Source: Roseivirga sp. BDSF3-8
GTDB taxonomy: Bacteria; Bacteroidota; Bacteroidia; Cytophagales; Cyclobacteriaceae
Length of the DNA: 55,142 bases
Direction of reading: 5' to 3'
Assembly: GCF_041449215.1 (NCBI RefSeq)
Contig: NZ_JBGNFV010000003.1
Coordinates: 1 to 55,142, forward strand
The notes under the pieces were generated by a model. That model had not been told where the DNA came from and made no database searches. It was given only the letters and a program-made list of their open reading frames with translations. Every line of letters starts with the position of its first letter. Position 1 is the stretch's first letter. Shown in pieces: positions 1 through 8,781 of the stretch. The position numbers and the translations under genes are program-made.

Positions 1-110
1 TGGTTACATCCCCCGATGTCAGTAACTCAAATCGAATAGCTGTTTTGTATCTACTCGTGTGCGAGATCAAACCTCCGTCGGTAGTCCATAGCTTGGTCGG
101 GACCTAAAAT
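1..110. other. Unassigned window edge
   Basis: I see no open reading frame, RNA gene or repeat here. The stretch from 317 to 495, on the far side of the adjacent inverted-repeat element, is equally featureless apart from being the 3' flank of the ohrR gene. Confidence 0.4.
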
Positions 111-316
111 GAGGCTGTCTCAAAAGGCAGCCTCTTTCTTTTTGTTCAAAATATAATTTTGCATCCTATCTAACTACCGCGAGGTTATACCGGGCCGCGT
201 TCGGTCTCGTGGTTGCCACCTTTGCGAAGTTGTACTTCGCCATGCAGAATGTAAATAGTAATTAACCAAATATTGTTTGGAATGAAAAAAGACCTCTATA
301 CTTTTGAGACAGCCTC
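111..316. mobile_element. MITE-like / IS deletion derivative
   Basis: A perfect 16-bp inverted repeat bounds this 206-bp stretch: GAGGCTGTCTCAAAAG at 111-126 and its exact reverse complement at 301-316. Ends of this kind (GAGGCTGTCTCAAAA) are familiar from IS1182-like insertion sequences, but that family assignment is from memory. The interior has no transposase-sized frame, so this is either a miniature element moved in trans or an IS that lost its centre. The left end also forms a hairpin with itself (GAGGCTG at 111-117, CAGCCTC at 128-134), followed by a T-rich run, so it could act as a terminator. No clear target-site duplication is visible. Confidence 0.65.
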
Positions 317-495
317 GGCCGCGCGTAAAGCGATTCACATCGCTGATAAGTCTTTTGAAAAGCAAATGCCGTAGCCACAACGACGACTCCCTCGCGGACG
401 GAAGGGTACCTGGCAGATAGTGGGGGCCTTCCTGCCTAAGAGCGAATAATTCCCCATCCATCTACATACACATCACCCCTGTGCCGGACGCACCT

Positions 496-957
496 TTAAT
501 CACCCGAAGTCTTTTCGCCCAGCAGCTCTACCAGGCGGAACAGCGTTTTCTGCAGAGTGAGCAGTTCCTCTTCGGTTATCGACGGGTCCTTGAAAGACTC
601 GATGATCTTCTGCGGGATCACCTTCGCCTCTTCCTTAAGCGCTTCCCCCTGGCTCGTCAGGGACACGATCACCGTGCGCTCATCCTTCTCTGAGCGGTCC
701 CGGCGGATCACGTCCTTCTGCTCCAGCCGTTTCACTAAGGGCGTCAGCGTGTTGGACTCCAGGAATAGCTGTTCACCGATCTGCTTCATGCTGCAGGAGC
801 CATGCTGCCAGAGCACCAGCAGCACCAGATACTGCGGATAGGTCAGGCCCATCTCATCCAGGTAGGGCGCGTATACCTTGGTCGTAAGCCGGGAGGCCGC
901 ATACAGCGGGAAGCATAGCTGGTTTTCTAAGAACAGAACCGCAGAGGCGTCTTTCAT
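496..957 (-). CDS. ohrR: MarR/OhrR-type organic peroxide sensor
   Basis: This 153-residue protein is a winged-helix repressor of the MarR family. Near the N-terminus it has the OhrR signature [13 protein letters not shown], which places a cysteine at residue 15, the position of the peroxide-sensing Cys in OhrR proteins. The recognition-helix and wing region follows ([14 protein letters not shown], then [11 protein letters not shown], about residues 68-96). In this family, oxidation of that Cys by organic hydroperoxide releases DNA. It is the last gene of a three-gene minus-strand unit, and its ATG overlaps the stop of the glutathione peroxidase gene by 4 bp. It probably autoregulates the operon, but I found no convincing operator. 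Confidence 0.88.
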   Translation of the reverse strand: MKDASAVLFLENQLCFPLYAASRLTTKVYAPYLDEMGLTYPQYLVLLVLWQHGSCSMKQIGEQLFLESNTLTPLVKRLEQKDVIRRDRSEKDERTVIVSLTSQGEALKEEAKVIPQKIIESFKDPSITEEELLTLQKTLFRLVELLGEKTSGD

Positions 958-1436
958 TTCCTCAGAGTGTTTAAAATGATCTTTTCCATCTTTTCCGGTT
1001 TGGTAACAGGCGAAAACCGCCGTACCGGCCGGCCATCGGGATCAATGAGGAATTTGGTGAAATTCCACTTGATCCTGCTACCAAATATACCTCCCGACAG
1101 CTTGGATTTCAGGTACTGAAAGATAGGGTGCGCGTTTTGGCCATTTACCTCTACCTTTCCGAACATAGGGAAGCTTACCCCGTAGTTCACCTCGCAGAAT
1201 TCCCGGATATCATCCGCTGAGCCAGACTCCTGGTTCGCAAACTGATTACAGGGAAAGCCTAATATCACCAGTCCCTCCTCTTTATACTTCTGGTACAGTT
1301 TCTCCAGGCCCTCATATTGCGGCGTAAGGCCACATTTGCTGGCCGTATTTACTACTATCACCGTTTTGCCCCGGTAATCGCTCATCGGTACATTTTCGCC
1401 GGAAAGCTTTTGGGCGTCAAAATCATAAAAACTCAT
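954..1436 (-). CDS. Glutathione peroxidase-family thiol peroxidase
   Basis: The 160-residue length is typical of bacterial non-seleno glutathione peroxidases, which reduce hydrogen peroxide and organic hydroperoxides, usually with thioredoxin as reductant. The catalytic tetrad can be placed at Cys35 ([10 protein letters not shown]), Gln69 (in NQESGS), Trp124 and Asn125 (KWNFTKF). Cys63 in FPCNQF is the usual structural cysteine, and Cys81 is a candidate resolving cysteine, as in thioredoxin-dependent members. It lies 11 nt downstream of the DoxX-like gene and overlaps ohrR by 4 bp, so the three genes probably form one peroxide-response operon. There is no signal peptide, so a cytoplasmic location is expected. 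Confidence 0.93.
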   Translation of the reverse strand: MSFYDFDAQKLSGENVPMSDYRGKTVIVVNTASKCGLTPQYEGLEKLYQKYKEEGLVILGFPCNQFANQESGSADDIREFCEVNYGVSFPMFGKVEVNGQNAHPIFQYLKSKLSGGIFGSRIKWNFTKFLIDPDGRPVRRFSPVTKPEKMEKIILNTLRK

Positions 1437-1447
1437 CGCTGACTATA

Positions 1448-1870
1448 TTATTTTTTACTACGCTTTATTAACCACTTTAAAGCACCCGTAGACCATAGCG
1501 CCCACAGGATCAGGACCGGCTGAAAAAAGAGGCGGATCAGTCGTTTTCTGTCCGTATCTAATCCGAATGCATCTATCCCATTCGTATACTGAGAGATATT
1601 ACCCGGGAAAATAAGCACGTAGAATATGGCCAGGGCTATCCCCACCTTCACCTTATGCTTCCAGAGGAATATCATAGCCAGGCCAAACAGGATCTCCACC
1701 ACCCCTGAGGAGACCACCACAAAATCGATAAACGCAGGGTCATCCGGTAGCCAACCCGGTACCTGTGCCTGAAACTCTTCCCGCTGAAAGGTAAGGTGGC
1801 CCACTCCAGCCAAGGTCATAAAGCCCCCCAGCAGTACCCGCATGATGCTTTGAAAGGTAGATGTCTTCAT
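1448..1870 (-). CDS. DoxX-like integral membrane protein
   Basis: This 140-residue protein has four hydrophobic segments (about residues 9-27, 47-69, 73-92 and 110-131), matching the four-helix DoxX/MauE-like fold. The N-terminal sequence MRVLLGGFMTLAGVGHL and the helix-2 segment VVVSSGVVEILFGLAMIF are typical of the family. DoxX-like proteins are commonly linked to oxidative stress or quinone-linked electron transfer, but the exact activity of this one is unknown. It is the first gene of the operon with the peroxidase and ohrR, which supports a redox role. The upstream minus-strand sequence around 1902-1910 contains TATATTTAC, a weak match to the Bacteroidota -7 box. Confidence 0.8.
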   Translation of the reverse strand: MKTSTFQSIMRVLLGGFMTLAGVGHLTFQREEFQAQVPGWLPDDPAFIDFVVVSSGVVEILFGLAMIFLWKHKVKVGIALAIFYVLIFPGNISQYTNGIDAFGLDTDRKRLIRLFFQPVLILWALWSTGALKWLIKRSKK

Positions 1871-2156
1871 ATATAACGTAAAAGATTAAATCGTGTGCGA
1901 TGTAAATATACCACCTTTTCTGTTTTCACGAAATTCAGCGGCTGGCAGAGAGGCTTTACCCACCAGAATAGGCAAGTGATGATACTGATAGCCGGTTCGT
2001 ATGGGTGCCGTGTTACTTTATCGGGGTCAATCGTATAAAGCAGCCAGCCACCAGTGAGGCCTGGTTACCATTCATACTGATGATGAAAAGCCGGGCTGGG
2101 TAGTGGCTTACCCGCTTTTTCTTTCAAACCCCCGTAAATTCAATATCTTACCCGCC

Positions 2157-3254
2157 ATGAGATTTTCCCTCCTTGCCCTGATCGCTATCCTGCTGCCCAT
2201 GGCCACCTACGCCCAGGAAGATAGCATACGCCTGCATATCAAAGGCTACATCGATACCTACTACGCCACCTTTTCAGATTCTGCAGGACCCGATGTGTTA
2301 CAGCCCTACACCACCGTATCCCCCAGGGATAAGCGGATAGGCCTGAATGTGGCCCAACTCGGGGTGCATTACGCTGATCCAAAAGTACGGGCAAACCTCA
2401 CCCTCCATTTTGGTGATATAGCCGAGGCTACCTGGAGCGAAACCTTCCGCCAGGTACAGGAGGCCAATGCAGGCTTCCTCCTTGGGCGTGACTGGTGGGT
2501 TGATGCAGGCTTTTTTGCTACCCACATCGGCACCGAGAGCTTCCTGCCAAAGAATAACTACCTCAGCTCCACCGCTGTCGCCACCTACAATGAGCCATTC
2601 TACCAGGCCGGTGCCCGCCTCAGCTACGAAGGCAGCGAGCGGTACCACCTTGAGCTATGGGTCACCAACGGATATAATTACTTCCTCGATGCAAATGATG
2701 CCAAATCCTTCGGGCTGCTCTTTACCTATAATTTCAGTGAAAATACCAGCCTTACCTATACCAACCTGTTTGGCCGTGAGTCCGCAGATGAAGCACCCGT
2801 AGCACAGTACCGTACCTATCAAAACCTCTACCTCAATACCCGCGCCGGCGAAAAGCTCTACATAGTCGCCGGAGGAGACCTCGGCACCCAAAGCCACAGC
2901 AACATACAGGACAGCACCTCCACCGCCCTTATGTTTAATGCCCTTCTCACCCTGCGCTACCAGCATACAGACGCCTTTAGCCTTACAGGGCGCTACGAGG
3001 TTTTTCATGACCCTGATGGCTTTATCAGTGGGCTATTACCTGCCGGAGACGGCCGCAGAGAAGGGCTGCAGGTGCAGGGCATCACCCTGGGAGCAGAGTA
3101 CCGGCCCATGTCCACCGCTTACCTCCGTCCGGAAGTGCGCTACCTGCGGTCAGCCAGCGACATGCCCATCTTCATATCCGGTGCGGAGCCGGAGCGCGGA
3201 CGCTGGGAGGCCATGATCACCATGGGCCTGTATTTCACCAAACAGGTGAAATAG
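2157..3254 (+). CDS. Outer-membrane beta-barrel porin (BBP2-like)
   Basis: An upstream GTG at 2103 is possible, but the ATG at 2157 is preferred because it begins directly with a signal peptide (MRFSLLALIAILLPMATYAQ), giving a 365-residue precursor. The mature protein opens with IKGYIDTYYATF and continues with alternating aromatic/polar strands, ending in aromatic-rich MITMGLYFTKQVK. This is the pattern of the Bacteroidota BBP2 family of putative porins. Internal hallmarks are KRIGLNVAQLGVHYAD and LTLHFGDIAEATW. A substrate cannot be read from the sequence. It stands alone, with no gene within 250 bp on either side on this strand. Confidence 0.82.
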   Translation: MRFSLLALIAILLPMATYAQEDSIRLHIKGYIDTYYATFSDSAGPDVLQPYTTVSPRDKRIGLNVAQLGVHYADPKVRANLTLHFGDIAEATWSETFRQVQEANAGFLLGRDWWVDAGFFATHIGTESFLPKNNYLSSTAVATYNEPFYQAGARLSYEGSERYHLELWVTNGYNYFLDANDAKSFGLLFTYNFSENTSLTYTNLFGRESADEAPVAQYRTYQNLYLNTRAGEKLYIVAGGDLGTQSHSNIQDSTSTALMFNALLTLRYQHTDAFSLTGRYEVFHDPDGFISGLLPAGDGRREGLQVQGITLGAEYRPMSTAYLRPEVRYLRSASDMPIFISGAEPERGRWEAMITMGLYFTKQVK

Positions 3255-3417
3255 GGAGGCCCTCAGGTGGGCAAAGGCCAGAGGCAGTATGCTGCTTTGT
3301 AAAAGGTAAGGGGAATATAATCACCAGCTAAGGGCGTAATGCTTTTCTGCATATCCGGAGGCCTACTTGTGGCATATGAGGCGAAATAGGTTTGTAGAAT
3401 TGTAGAGTAGACCCTAA

Positions 3418-3442
3418 ATAAAAACGGCGACCGTAGTCGCCT
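3418..3442 (-). terminator. Rho-independent terminator of the lanthipeptide-like gene
   Basis: Read on the minus strand, GGCGAC-TACG-GTCGCC (3441 to 3426) forms a six-pair stem closed by a cUACGg tetraloop, an exceptionally stable UNCG loop. A T-rich run (gtttttattt) follows. It sits about 20 nt beyond the stop codon of the small cysteine-rich ORF and supports that ORF being a real transcription unit. Confidence 0.7.
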
Positions 3443-3460
3443 TGAAAATTCATGCTAAAA

Positions 3461-3676
3461 TCAGCAGCAATTCGTCTTATCCGTGCAGTAGTTCGAGCAT
3501 CCCAGGCTCTCACAGTCATCCGTAGGCACATAGCAATACTCACTGCCATTACAGTTCAGGCTATAATCATAGTCCACCCCGCTATTGCCTCCTCCGCGGA
3601 TAGTGCTGCCTGGCCTTCTGCTGTTGTGAGTGACAAATCTCTCAAGTGACAGGTCTTTTAATCGTAACTTTTTCAT
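3461..3676 (-). CDS. Pinensin-like lanthipeptide precursor (orphan)
   Basis: This 71-residue peptide starts MKKLRLKDLSLERFVT, which resembles the leader of the pinensin-type class I lanthipeptides of Bacteroidota (a KLKL-x-DLKV-x-SFVT pattern). The leader ends in TIRGGG at residues 25-30, a plausible double-glycine-type cleavage site. The remaining core of about 41 residues has seven cysteines (42, 48, 55, 60, 64, 70, 71) and eight Ser/Thr, the composition expected for thioether ring formation. It has its own terminator. No dehydratase, cyclase, protease or transporter gene is in the window, so modification enzymes would have to act from elsewhere, or the peptide is a disulfide-rich secreted peptide instead. 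Confidence 0.68.
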   Translation of the reverse strand: MKKLRLKDLSLERFVTHNSRRPGSTIRGGGNSGVDYDYSLNCNGSEYCYVPTDDCESLGCSNYCTDKTNCC

Positions 3677-4138
3677 TTGGTTTGTATGTCTAAAAAATAA
3701 TACATACCCAAAGTAGATAAAAATAGATCAGGTGATTATAGGCCTATGTTATCAAATGATTAATTAGGTGCGTTTGTGTAAGGTAGGTCCAATAATAGGT
3801 TAATTTAATTGTATTATTACCTTCATCCGGGTGCTGAGACTGGCGTACCTTTTGTCGCTTTGTGCAGGGCCGCCATTATACCAGAAGCACATAGTATATG
3901 CTCTATGTAAGTAGAGTATACGACCACCTTTTTTGTCGGGCATCATGGCCACTGCCATCCTTAATGAGCTGGTTTTATGCTATCCGGAACAGGTGACCCT
4001 GCGTGAGAAATGGGGGTAGGGAAGGAGGAGGGGCCACAAGGGGATATAGCCACTCCCTGTATGCCACCGGTGCCAGCAGATGTATTAAATAAAACACACA
4101 TGCCCCCGGCGCGGCATTACTTCATACCTTTCATACAC
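3677..4138. other. Intergenic, leader region of the lanthipeptide-like gene
   Basis: The AT-rich part (3677-3830) is the upstream region of the minus-strand lanthipeptide-like gene and probably holds its promoter, although no textbook -33/-7 pair stands out. The rest, up to the DUF2306 gene, contains nothing I can assign. Confidence 0.4.
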
Positions 4139-4777
4139 TTATACCGCCACCCTTGCTGCCGGCTTTTTCTTACGGGAATTGATAATAAAGTAAGCCACAA
4201 TCAGATTCGGTACCCAGCTAAGCCACCCCACAATCCTGTACGCCACCATAAAGTCACCCGTGGCCACCGTAAGGGTAGGGAGCCAGATCCGCAGCGTCAC
4301 CGCTGAGAAGCACACCGCATAGCTATAGATCATGAGGTTTTGGTGGGCTTTAATTTGTCCGTTTCGTATCGCTGTATAAGCCAGGAAGGTAGTCGTGAGC
4401 CACACCAGCCCGCTCAGGCTAAAGCCTATCACGTTAGAGAGGCCTCCCGTGGCACTTTGTGCGATATACACCCCGCACACCCCGCTTATCAATGCCGTAA
4501 GGACGTAAACCTTGCCGATGGCCCGGTGCAGCCCCATCCGCGTCCTTCTCAGGTAGGCGCTAAACTGCACCCAGCCGATCAGCAGCGCCACGCCACCAAA
4601 TACGATGTGTCCGTAAAAGCCCGCATTCCATACCTGGTCGGCCAGGAGTTCCTGCGATTTGGAAGAGAGTATGCCAAAATGCCGGTTGGCAAAAAAGTAG
4701 ACTACAGGATAGAACCCCGTCAATACACAAAGTATACCGAATATCCACCATCCGGCCTTTTTCATTACATTATTCAT
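4139..4777 (-). CDS. DUF2306 family membrane protein
   Basis: This 212-residue polytopic protein has six or seven hydrophobic helices (for example residues 9-28, 53-73, 86-106, 117-138, 150-170 and 184-203). The features GFYGHIVFGGVALLIGW, then HRAIGKVYVLTALISG and KAHQNLMIYSYAVCFSAV with conserved His residues, match the DUF2306 family. Its function is not established; the conserved histidines and the cytochrome-like layout are suggestive only. The ATG at 4777 is taken as start; an in-frame ATG four codons later is equally possible. No operon partner is apparent. Confidence 0.8.
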   Translation of the reverse strand: MNNVMKKAGWWIFGILCVLTGFYPVVYFFANRHFGILSSKSQELLADQVWNAGFYGHIVFGGVALLIGWVQFSAYLRRTRMGLHRAIGKVYVLTALISGVCGVYIAQSATGGLSNVIGFSLSGLVWLTTTFLAYTAIRNGQIKAHQNLMIYSYAVCFSAVTLRIWLPTLTVATGDFMVAYRIVGWLSWVPNLIVAYFIINSRKKKPAARVAV

Positions 4778-5035
4778 TTTTCATGTTTTTTAGGGTGAGT
4801 CCGGGTCCGCACCACCGTATATCGGCGCGAATCCTTCATCTGTTTAATCTAGGGATTTTCAGGCTGTGATGAAAGGGCAAGAGGTATATATGTAGATTAT
4901 TGGTTAACTCTTGCTTATTAATTGATTAAAAAATAAAGTATGTCAATGGAGAAGTGATTTGTGCTTATGAGACAAGCCGGATTCTACGCGCTTCATCCGG
5001 CCCCGGTCCCACAGAGGATTTTGAGGTGGATACGC

Positions 5036-5434
5036 TCACCTCGGGATGATCAGCACGTAGGTAGTTCCTGCAGTGCCGTTTATAGTTTGAGCGCCGGCAA
5101 TGTGCCAGTCCTCACCATCAGCAAGGTAATTGCCCTCGTACAGGATTGAATCAGGGGCATTAGCATCAACGACCCTGAAGTGATCGAGGATCTGATAAGG
5201 AGCCACGCTTCCACCCGTACTCACTTCTATCGTGTAAAAATTAAATACCGTATCAGGAGGCACCACCTGGTCAAAGACCTCCTCATCCGTCTCCAATCGT
5301 AGCGATAAACCAGTCCGGTTATCGATCAAATAATGCCCCGTAGCCACAGGTTCCGTAACCGGCCCCTCGCAGGCTGCCAATACTATCCATAGCACAAAGG
5401 CACAAAGAAATTTTTCAAGAGCTGATCTTGTCAT
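5036..5434 (-). CDS. Small lipoprotein, hypothetical
   Basis: This is a 132-residue protein of unknown function. The N-terminus MTRSALEKFLCAFVLWIVL runs into AACEG, a lipobox with the lipidated Cys at residue 22, so it is probably a membrane-anchored lipoprotein. The mature part looks like a small beta-sandwich (alternating strands such as HYLIDNRTGLSLRLET and VFNFYTIEVS). It resembles no family I can name. It is transcribed alone, with no close neighbour on its strand. Confidence 0.65.
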   Translation of the reverse strand: MTRSALEKFLCAFVLWIVLAACEGPVTEPVATGHYLIDNRTGLSLRLETDEEVFDQVVPPDTVFNFYTIEVSTGGSVAPYQILDHFRVVDANAPDSILYEGNYLADGEDWHIAGAQTINGTAGTTYVLIIPR

Positions 5435-5908
5435 GTTCTTTTAATAATGATCTTACTAAAGTACTCTGGAGATGCTTACTGTAAGTTACTCACTTTCATT
5501 AAATACACCAAGCCTCACAGCCGGTGATATTCATCCCGGGACGCGCTTGTCAGGTACCACCACAATTTCGAAGGCAATGCCGCATCGCACCTGCCTAACC
5601 TTTCTGACCCGGTAATCTGTGGTATAAAGGCCAGATCTAAAATGATTAAATTGGAAGCCGCTACCTGTCTGGCGTATATATATGGGGATATGTAAGTACT
5701 TCATTGTATAACGTATCTTCTATTATCTTTTGGTGAATTCTTTTTTTCGCTAATAGTTTGTTTTAAACGCTATAAACACGGCCACTATACACTCATCCAG
5801 TATTGTTCAATAGGTGATTAAGAGAGAGAGAGTGTGTGTGTTCTTACTGGCGAAAGCATATAATCAAACAACATATGCTATATAGATCTGATACCCTGAT
5901 TATCGGTT
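5435..5908. other. Intergenic with a short dinucleotide run
   Basis: There is no gene here. At 5821-5841 an (AG)6 run passes into a (TG)5 run, a low-complexity tract 68 bp beyond the 3' end of the amidase gene and not inside any reading frame. Nothing else was recognised. Confidence 0.5.
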
Positions 5909-6571
5909 TCAAGCCAACCTTTCCTTCAGTAGCTCCCTCGTCTTCGCATCGAAGACACCGGTGATGGTCAGGTTTATGTCCGTAGTTTGAAGCTGCTCCA
6001 CGGCTGCCCTGGTTTTAGGGCCGAAGTCACCATCAGCCAGACCGCAGTCGAAGCCCGCTTTATTCAGGGCCATCTGCAGGTGCTTTACGTCTTCGCCCTT
6101 ATCGCCAAACTTCAGTTCTGTTTCCGGCAGGTTGTGCAGGTCTTCCGGGTTTAGGCGCCGGAAGCCCAGTATGCGGTTGGCCTCATAGCTGCGGATACTC
6201 ACCATGTTATCCTGATTACCACCCAGGCAGTAAACCAGCGTTCCGCTTTCATTAAACCCTATGAAGATGGCTACGTGGCCCTTCCAGCTATCGATACGTT
6301 CCCGCCAGAATATGACCACGTCACCGGGCTTAGGGTGGTCGATGGTTTCGCCTACCAGCAGCCAGGAGCGGGCATTGAGTTTATTAGACCGGGGCAGTTT
6401 AGCCTTTTTGGCCACCCAGTTCATAAATATGCTGCACCAGAAAGTCTCATCATCCTGCACATTTTTAAATCCCACCTCTTTGGCATATTTAAGAATGACA
6501 GGATTGTGTTCAGGGCCTTCTATTTCTTTTACACCCAGTTCTCTTATAGCAATCTGAAGTAACTCATCCAT
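5909..6571 (-). CDS. CHAP-like peptidoglycan amidase with PG-binding domain
   Basis: The 220-residue protein has two domains. Residues 1-140 form an NlpC/P60-CHAP-like cysteine peptidase of the TIGR02594 type. The nucleophile region is ETFWCSIFMNW (Cys46), the histidine is in KGHVAIFIGF (His98), and a polar third residue is probably in LGGNQDNM. Residues 152-220 are a PG_binding_1 domain (FGDKGEDVKHLQMALNKAG ... DGDFGPKTRAAVEQLQ). Such enzymes cleave peptide bonds in peptidoglycan. There is no signal peptide, which for this family often means phage-, tailocin- or secretion-system-linked export, but no phage genes are nearby. Confidence 0.85.
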   Translation of the reverse strand: MDELLQIAIRELGVKEIEGPEHNPVILKYAKEVGFKNVQDDETFWCSIFMNWVAKKAKLPRSNKLNARSWLLVGETIDHPKPGDVVIFWRERIDSWKGHVAIFIGFNESGTLVYCLGGNQDNMVSIRSYEANRILGFRRLNPEDLHNLPETELKFGDKGEDVKHLQMALNKAGFDCGLADGDFGPKTRAAVEQLQTTDINLTITGVFDAKTRELLKERLA

Positions 6572-6683
6572 ATTAATATTGATTTATTCTATATTAATGT
6601 AAGCATTTATGACAAGTCTTCCCACATGCCGGATAACATTAACAGAACAGCTAAAGGATTAGCCGACAGGACAGTACCAAAAA

Positions 6684-6717
6684 AAAGCCCCTGGGATCAT
6701 CCTATCCCAGGGGCTTT
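6684..6717 (-). terminator. Terminator of the M49 peptidase gene
   Basis: A perfect 14-bp stem (AAAGCCCCTGGGAT at 6684-6697 with its complement at 6704-6717) encloses a 6-nt loop. On the minus strand it is followed by a T tract (complement of the A run at 6680-6686). It lies 22 bp past the stop of the peptidase gene. Confidence 0.9.
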
Positions 6718-6738
6718 CGTATATCGTTTCTATATCTG

Positions 6739-8781
6739 TTACAGGTGCGAGTAGTTCTCGGCGTAGTACAGCATCTGCTCGGCAAAGTCGGCAGGGTAGG
6801 TTACCTTCACGTCCGTAATGTTGCCATCAGCGTCCATCTCTGGTACCAGCACAGGGTTTATGAAACCACCGTAAGGAGCAGACTTAAGATTCTCCACGCG
6901 CTCAAGTACTTCTGCGTGTAGCTCCTGGTCCACCTGCACACCGTAGGTCTCTATCAGGTTTTTACCAGCTTCGTAGTCACCTTCAGACTTTATGCGCTGC
7001 AGTTCTCTTAGTTGCATACCGAAAATCTCTCTCAGTGCCTCGTAATCGTTTACCACAAAGTACGTCTTACCATCCTTCATTTTCTTCTCGATCACATTGT
7101 CCTCTTTGCCTTCTTCATAGGCCCACTGCGCGATCATCTGGCGGTTACGCATGTGCGCTTCTTCCACCTGCTCGCCCGGCTCCAGCCTTCTAAGCTGCAG
7201 CATCATGCCGTTTCTGATGTAGCCATCGTACTCTTCCTTACCCACTTCTATACTGGGGATCAGGCCAAGCTCTACCAGTTTCGGGTCCATCAGGTAGTAC
7301 AGGGCCACCAGGTCAGCGCGGCCCTCTTCCAGTGCAGAGGCGTAGTTCTTAAGCGTCTCCTTAGGTGTTCCCACGCCTTCGTTTAGCTGACCGGAAGCGT
7401 GCCCAATCACCTCGTGCAGGGCCGTGTGCATCTTGTCGCCAAGTTCCGCGTACTCTTTAGAGCGGGCCACTTCTTCCTCGTTGTAGGCAAACTCCTCCAG
7501 CATGCCGCTGCCCGAAGCGCCGTCATACGCCGCAACGATGTTACCGAGGCTTACAGACTTAGAACCGTGCTGCGCCCTGATCCAGTCAGAGTTAGGCAGG
7601 TTCACACCGATAGGCGTAGAGGGAGAGGCATCGCCAGCCTCACCGGCTACGTTCACCACCTTATACGATACACCTACCACGTTCTTCTTCTTGTTCTCGT
7701 CCAGTATAGGCGAGTTGTCCTCAAACCACTGCGCATTCTCAGACAGTACCGCCATACGCTCAGAAGCCTCAAAGTCATTGATCTGTATGATCGACTCATA
7801 TGAACCTCTGTAGCCCTTAGGGTCATTGTATACCTCTATAAAGCCGTTGATGTAGTCTATGTCACCCTCAGTCGCATCCACCCAGGCAATGTTGTACTCA
7901 TCCCACGTTTTCAGGTCACCCGTTTTGTAGTACTCGATCAGCAGCTCCAGGGCCTCCTTTTGCTTTTCGTTTTCAGCCACCGTAGTCGCCTTCTCCAGCC
8001 AGTACACGATCTTCTCTATCGCCGGGCTGTACAGTCCGCCTACCTTATACACCTGCTCCTTCAGCTCACCGTTTTCTTTCACCAGGCGTGAGTTGAGGCC
8101 ATGCCATACCGGCGTCTTGTCGCTGGGGTCAGCCTTCGCTGCATAAAATGCATCTACTTCAGCCTCAGTCACGTCCGGGCCGTAGAAGTTCACCGCAGAG
8201 CCCTTCACCAGCCCTTTGCTGGCGTCCAGGTTCACCTTCTTCGCGTCCTTTTCAGGATCAAAGATCGCCACCATTGCCTCCTCGCTCAGCTCCGTGTTCG
8301 TCTCACTCAGCAGCGTGCTCAGGTAGTCACGGCTAAAGTCCGGCATGATCTTATTATTAGAGTAGTGGTGGTGGATACCGTTAGAGAACCACACGCGCTT
8401 CATGTAGGTCATGAAGTTGTCCCAGTCTTCGCCGCTTTTATCGCCATCGTAGTTTTTCACCACATTTTCCAGCGCCTTTCTGATCTCCAGGTTGTGGCGG
8501 TAGTTCTGGTCCCACATGATGTCGCGCCCCGCCAGGCCCGCCTGCGTCAGGTAGTACACCAGCGCCTTTTGGTCAGTAGTTAGCTTATCAAATCCGGGGA
8601 TCTTATAGCGGATGATCTTAAGGTCCGCAAACTGCTCCGCCAGGTACTGAAAGTTGTCTTCCTCTCCGGAGGAGGCTTCAGTCTTCTGAGCTTCAGCCGA
8701 TTCCTGGGTGGGTGTCGAGCTTCCGCAGCCAGCCAATACCGCCATTGTCAAGAGAATGGCGTATAATCTCAAAAACTTCAT
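6739..8781 (-). CDS. M49 (dipeptidyl peptidase III-like) zinc peptidase lipoprotein
   Basis: This 680-residue protein has a lipobox at residues 16-19 (LAGC, Cys19), so it is anchored in a membrane. The zinc site is HEVIGH (His456, Glu457, His461), and the third ligand lies in the downstream helix ALEEGRADLVALYY (Glu485/486). That arrangement is the hallmark of M49 dipeptidyl peptidase III, in its bacterial HExxGH form rather than the eukaryotic HExxxH form. The family removes dipeptides from the N-termini of short peptides. Bacteroidota members are often mislabelled 'dihydrofolate reductase' in databases. The gene is monocistronic with a strong terminator, suggesting peptide scavenging at the envelope. 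Confidence 0.88.
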   Translation of the reverse strand: MKFLRLYAILLTMAVLAGCGSSTPTQESAEAQKTEASSGEEDNFQYLAEQFADLKIIRYKIPGFDKLTTDQKALVYYLTQAGLAGRDIMWDQNYRHNLEIRKALENVVKNYDGDKSGEDWDNFMTYMKRVWFSNGIHHHYSNNKIMPDFSRDYLSTLLSETNTELSEEAMVAIFDPEKDAKKVNLDASKGLVKGSAVNFYGPDVTEAEVDAFYAAKADPSDKTPVWHGLNSRLVKENGELKEQVYKVGGLYSPAIEKIVYWLEKATTVAENEKQKEALELLIEYYKTGDLKTWDEYNIAWVDATEGDIDYINGFIEVYNDPKGYRGSYESIIQINDFEASERMAVLSENAQWFEDNSPILDENKKKNVVGVSYKVVNVAGEAGDASPSTPIGVNLPNSDWIRAQHGSKSVSLGNIVAAYDGASGSGMLEEFAYNEEEVARSKEYAELGDKMHTALHEVIGHASGQLNEGVGTPKETLKNYASALEEGRADLVALYYLMDPKLVELGLIPSIEVGKEEYDGYIRNGMMLQLRRLEPGEQVEEAHMRNRQMIAQWAYEEGKEDNVIEKKMKDGKTYFVVNDYEALREIFGMQLRELQRIKSEGDYEAGKNLIETYGVQVDQELHAEVLERVENLKSAPYGGFINPVLVPEMDADGNITDVKVTYPADFAEQMLYYAENYSHL

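Noticed and set aside
174-461. A 95-residue minus-strand frame overlapping the 206-bp inverted-repeat element
   Set aside because: It runs across the element boundary, has no recognisable domain and an odd composition; most likely not coding.
5821-5841. AG/TG dinucleotide run as a phase-variation tract
   Set aside because: It lies outside coding sequence and not at a recognisable promoter, so phase variation cannot be argued.
6739-8781. Dihydrofolate reductase, a label often given to this kind of protein
   Set aside because: The HEVIGH zinc motif with the downstream Glu-rich helix is that of an M49 peptidase; no folate reductase motif exists.
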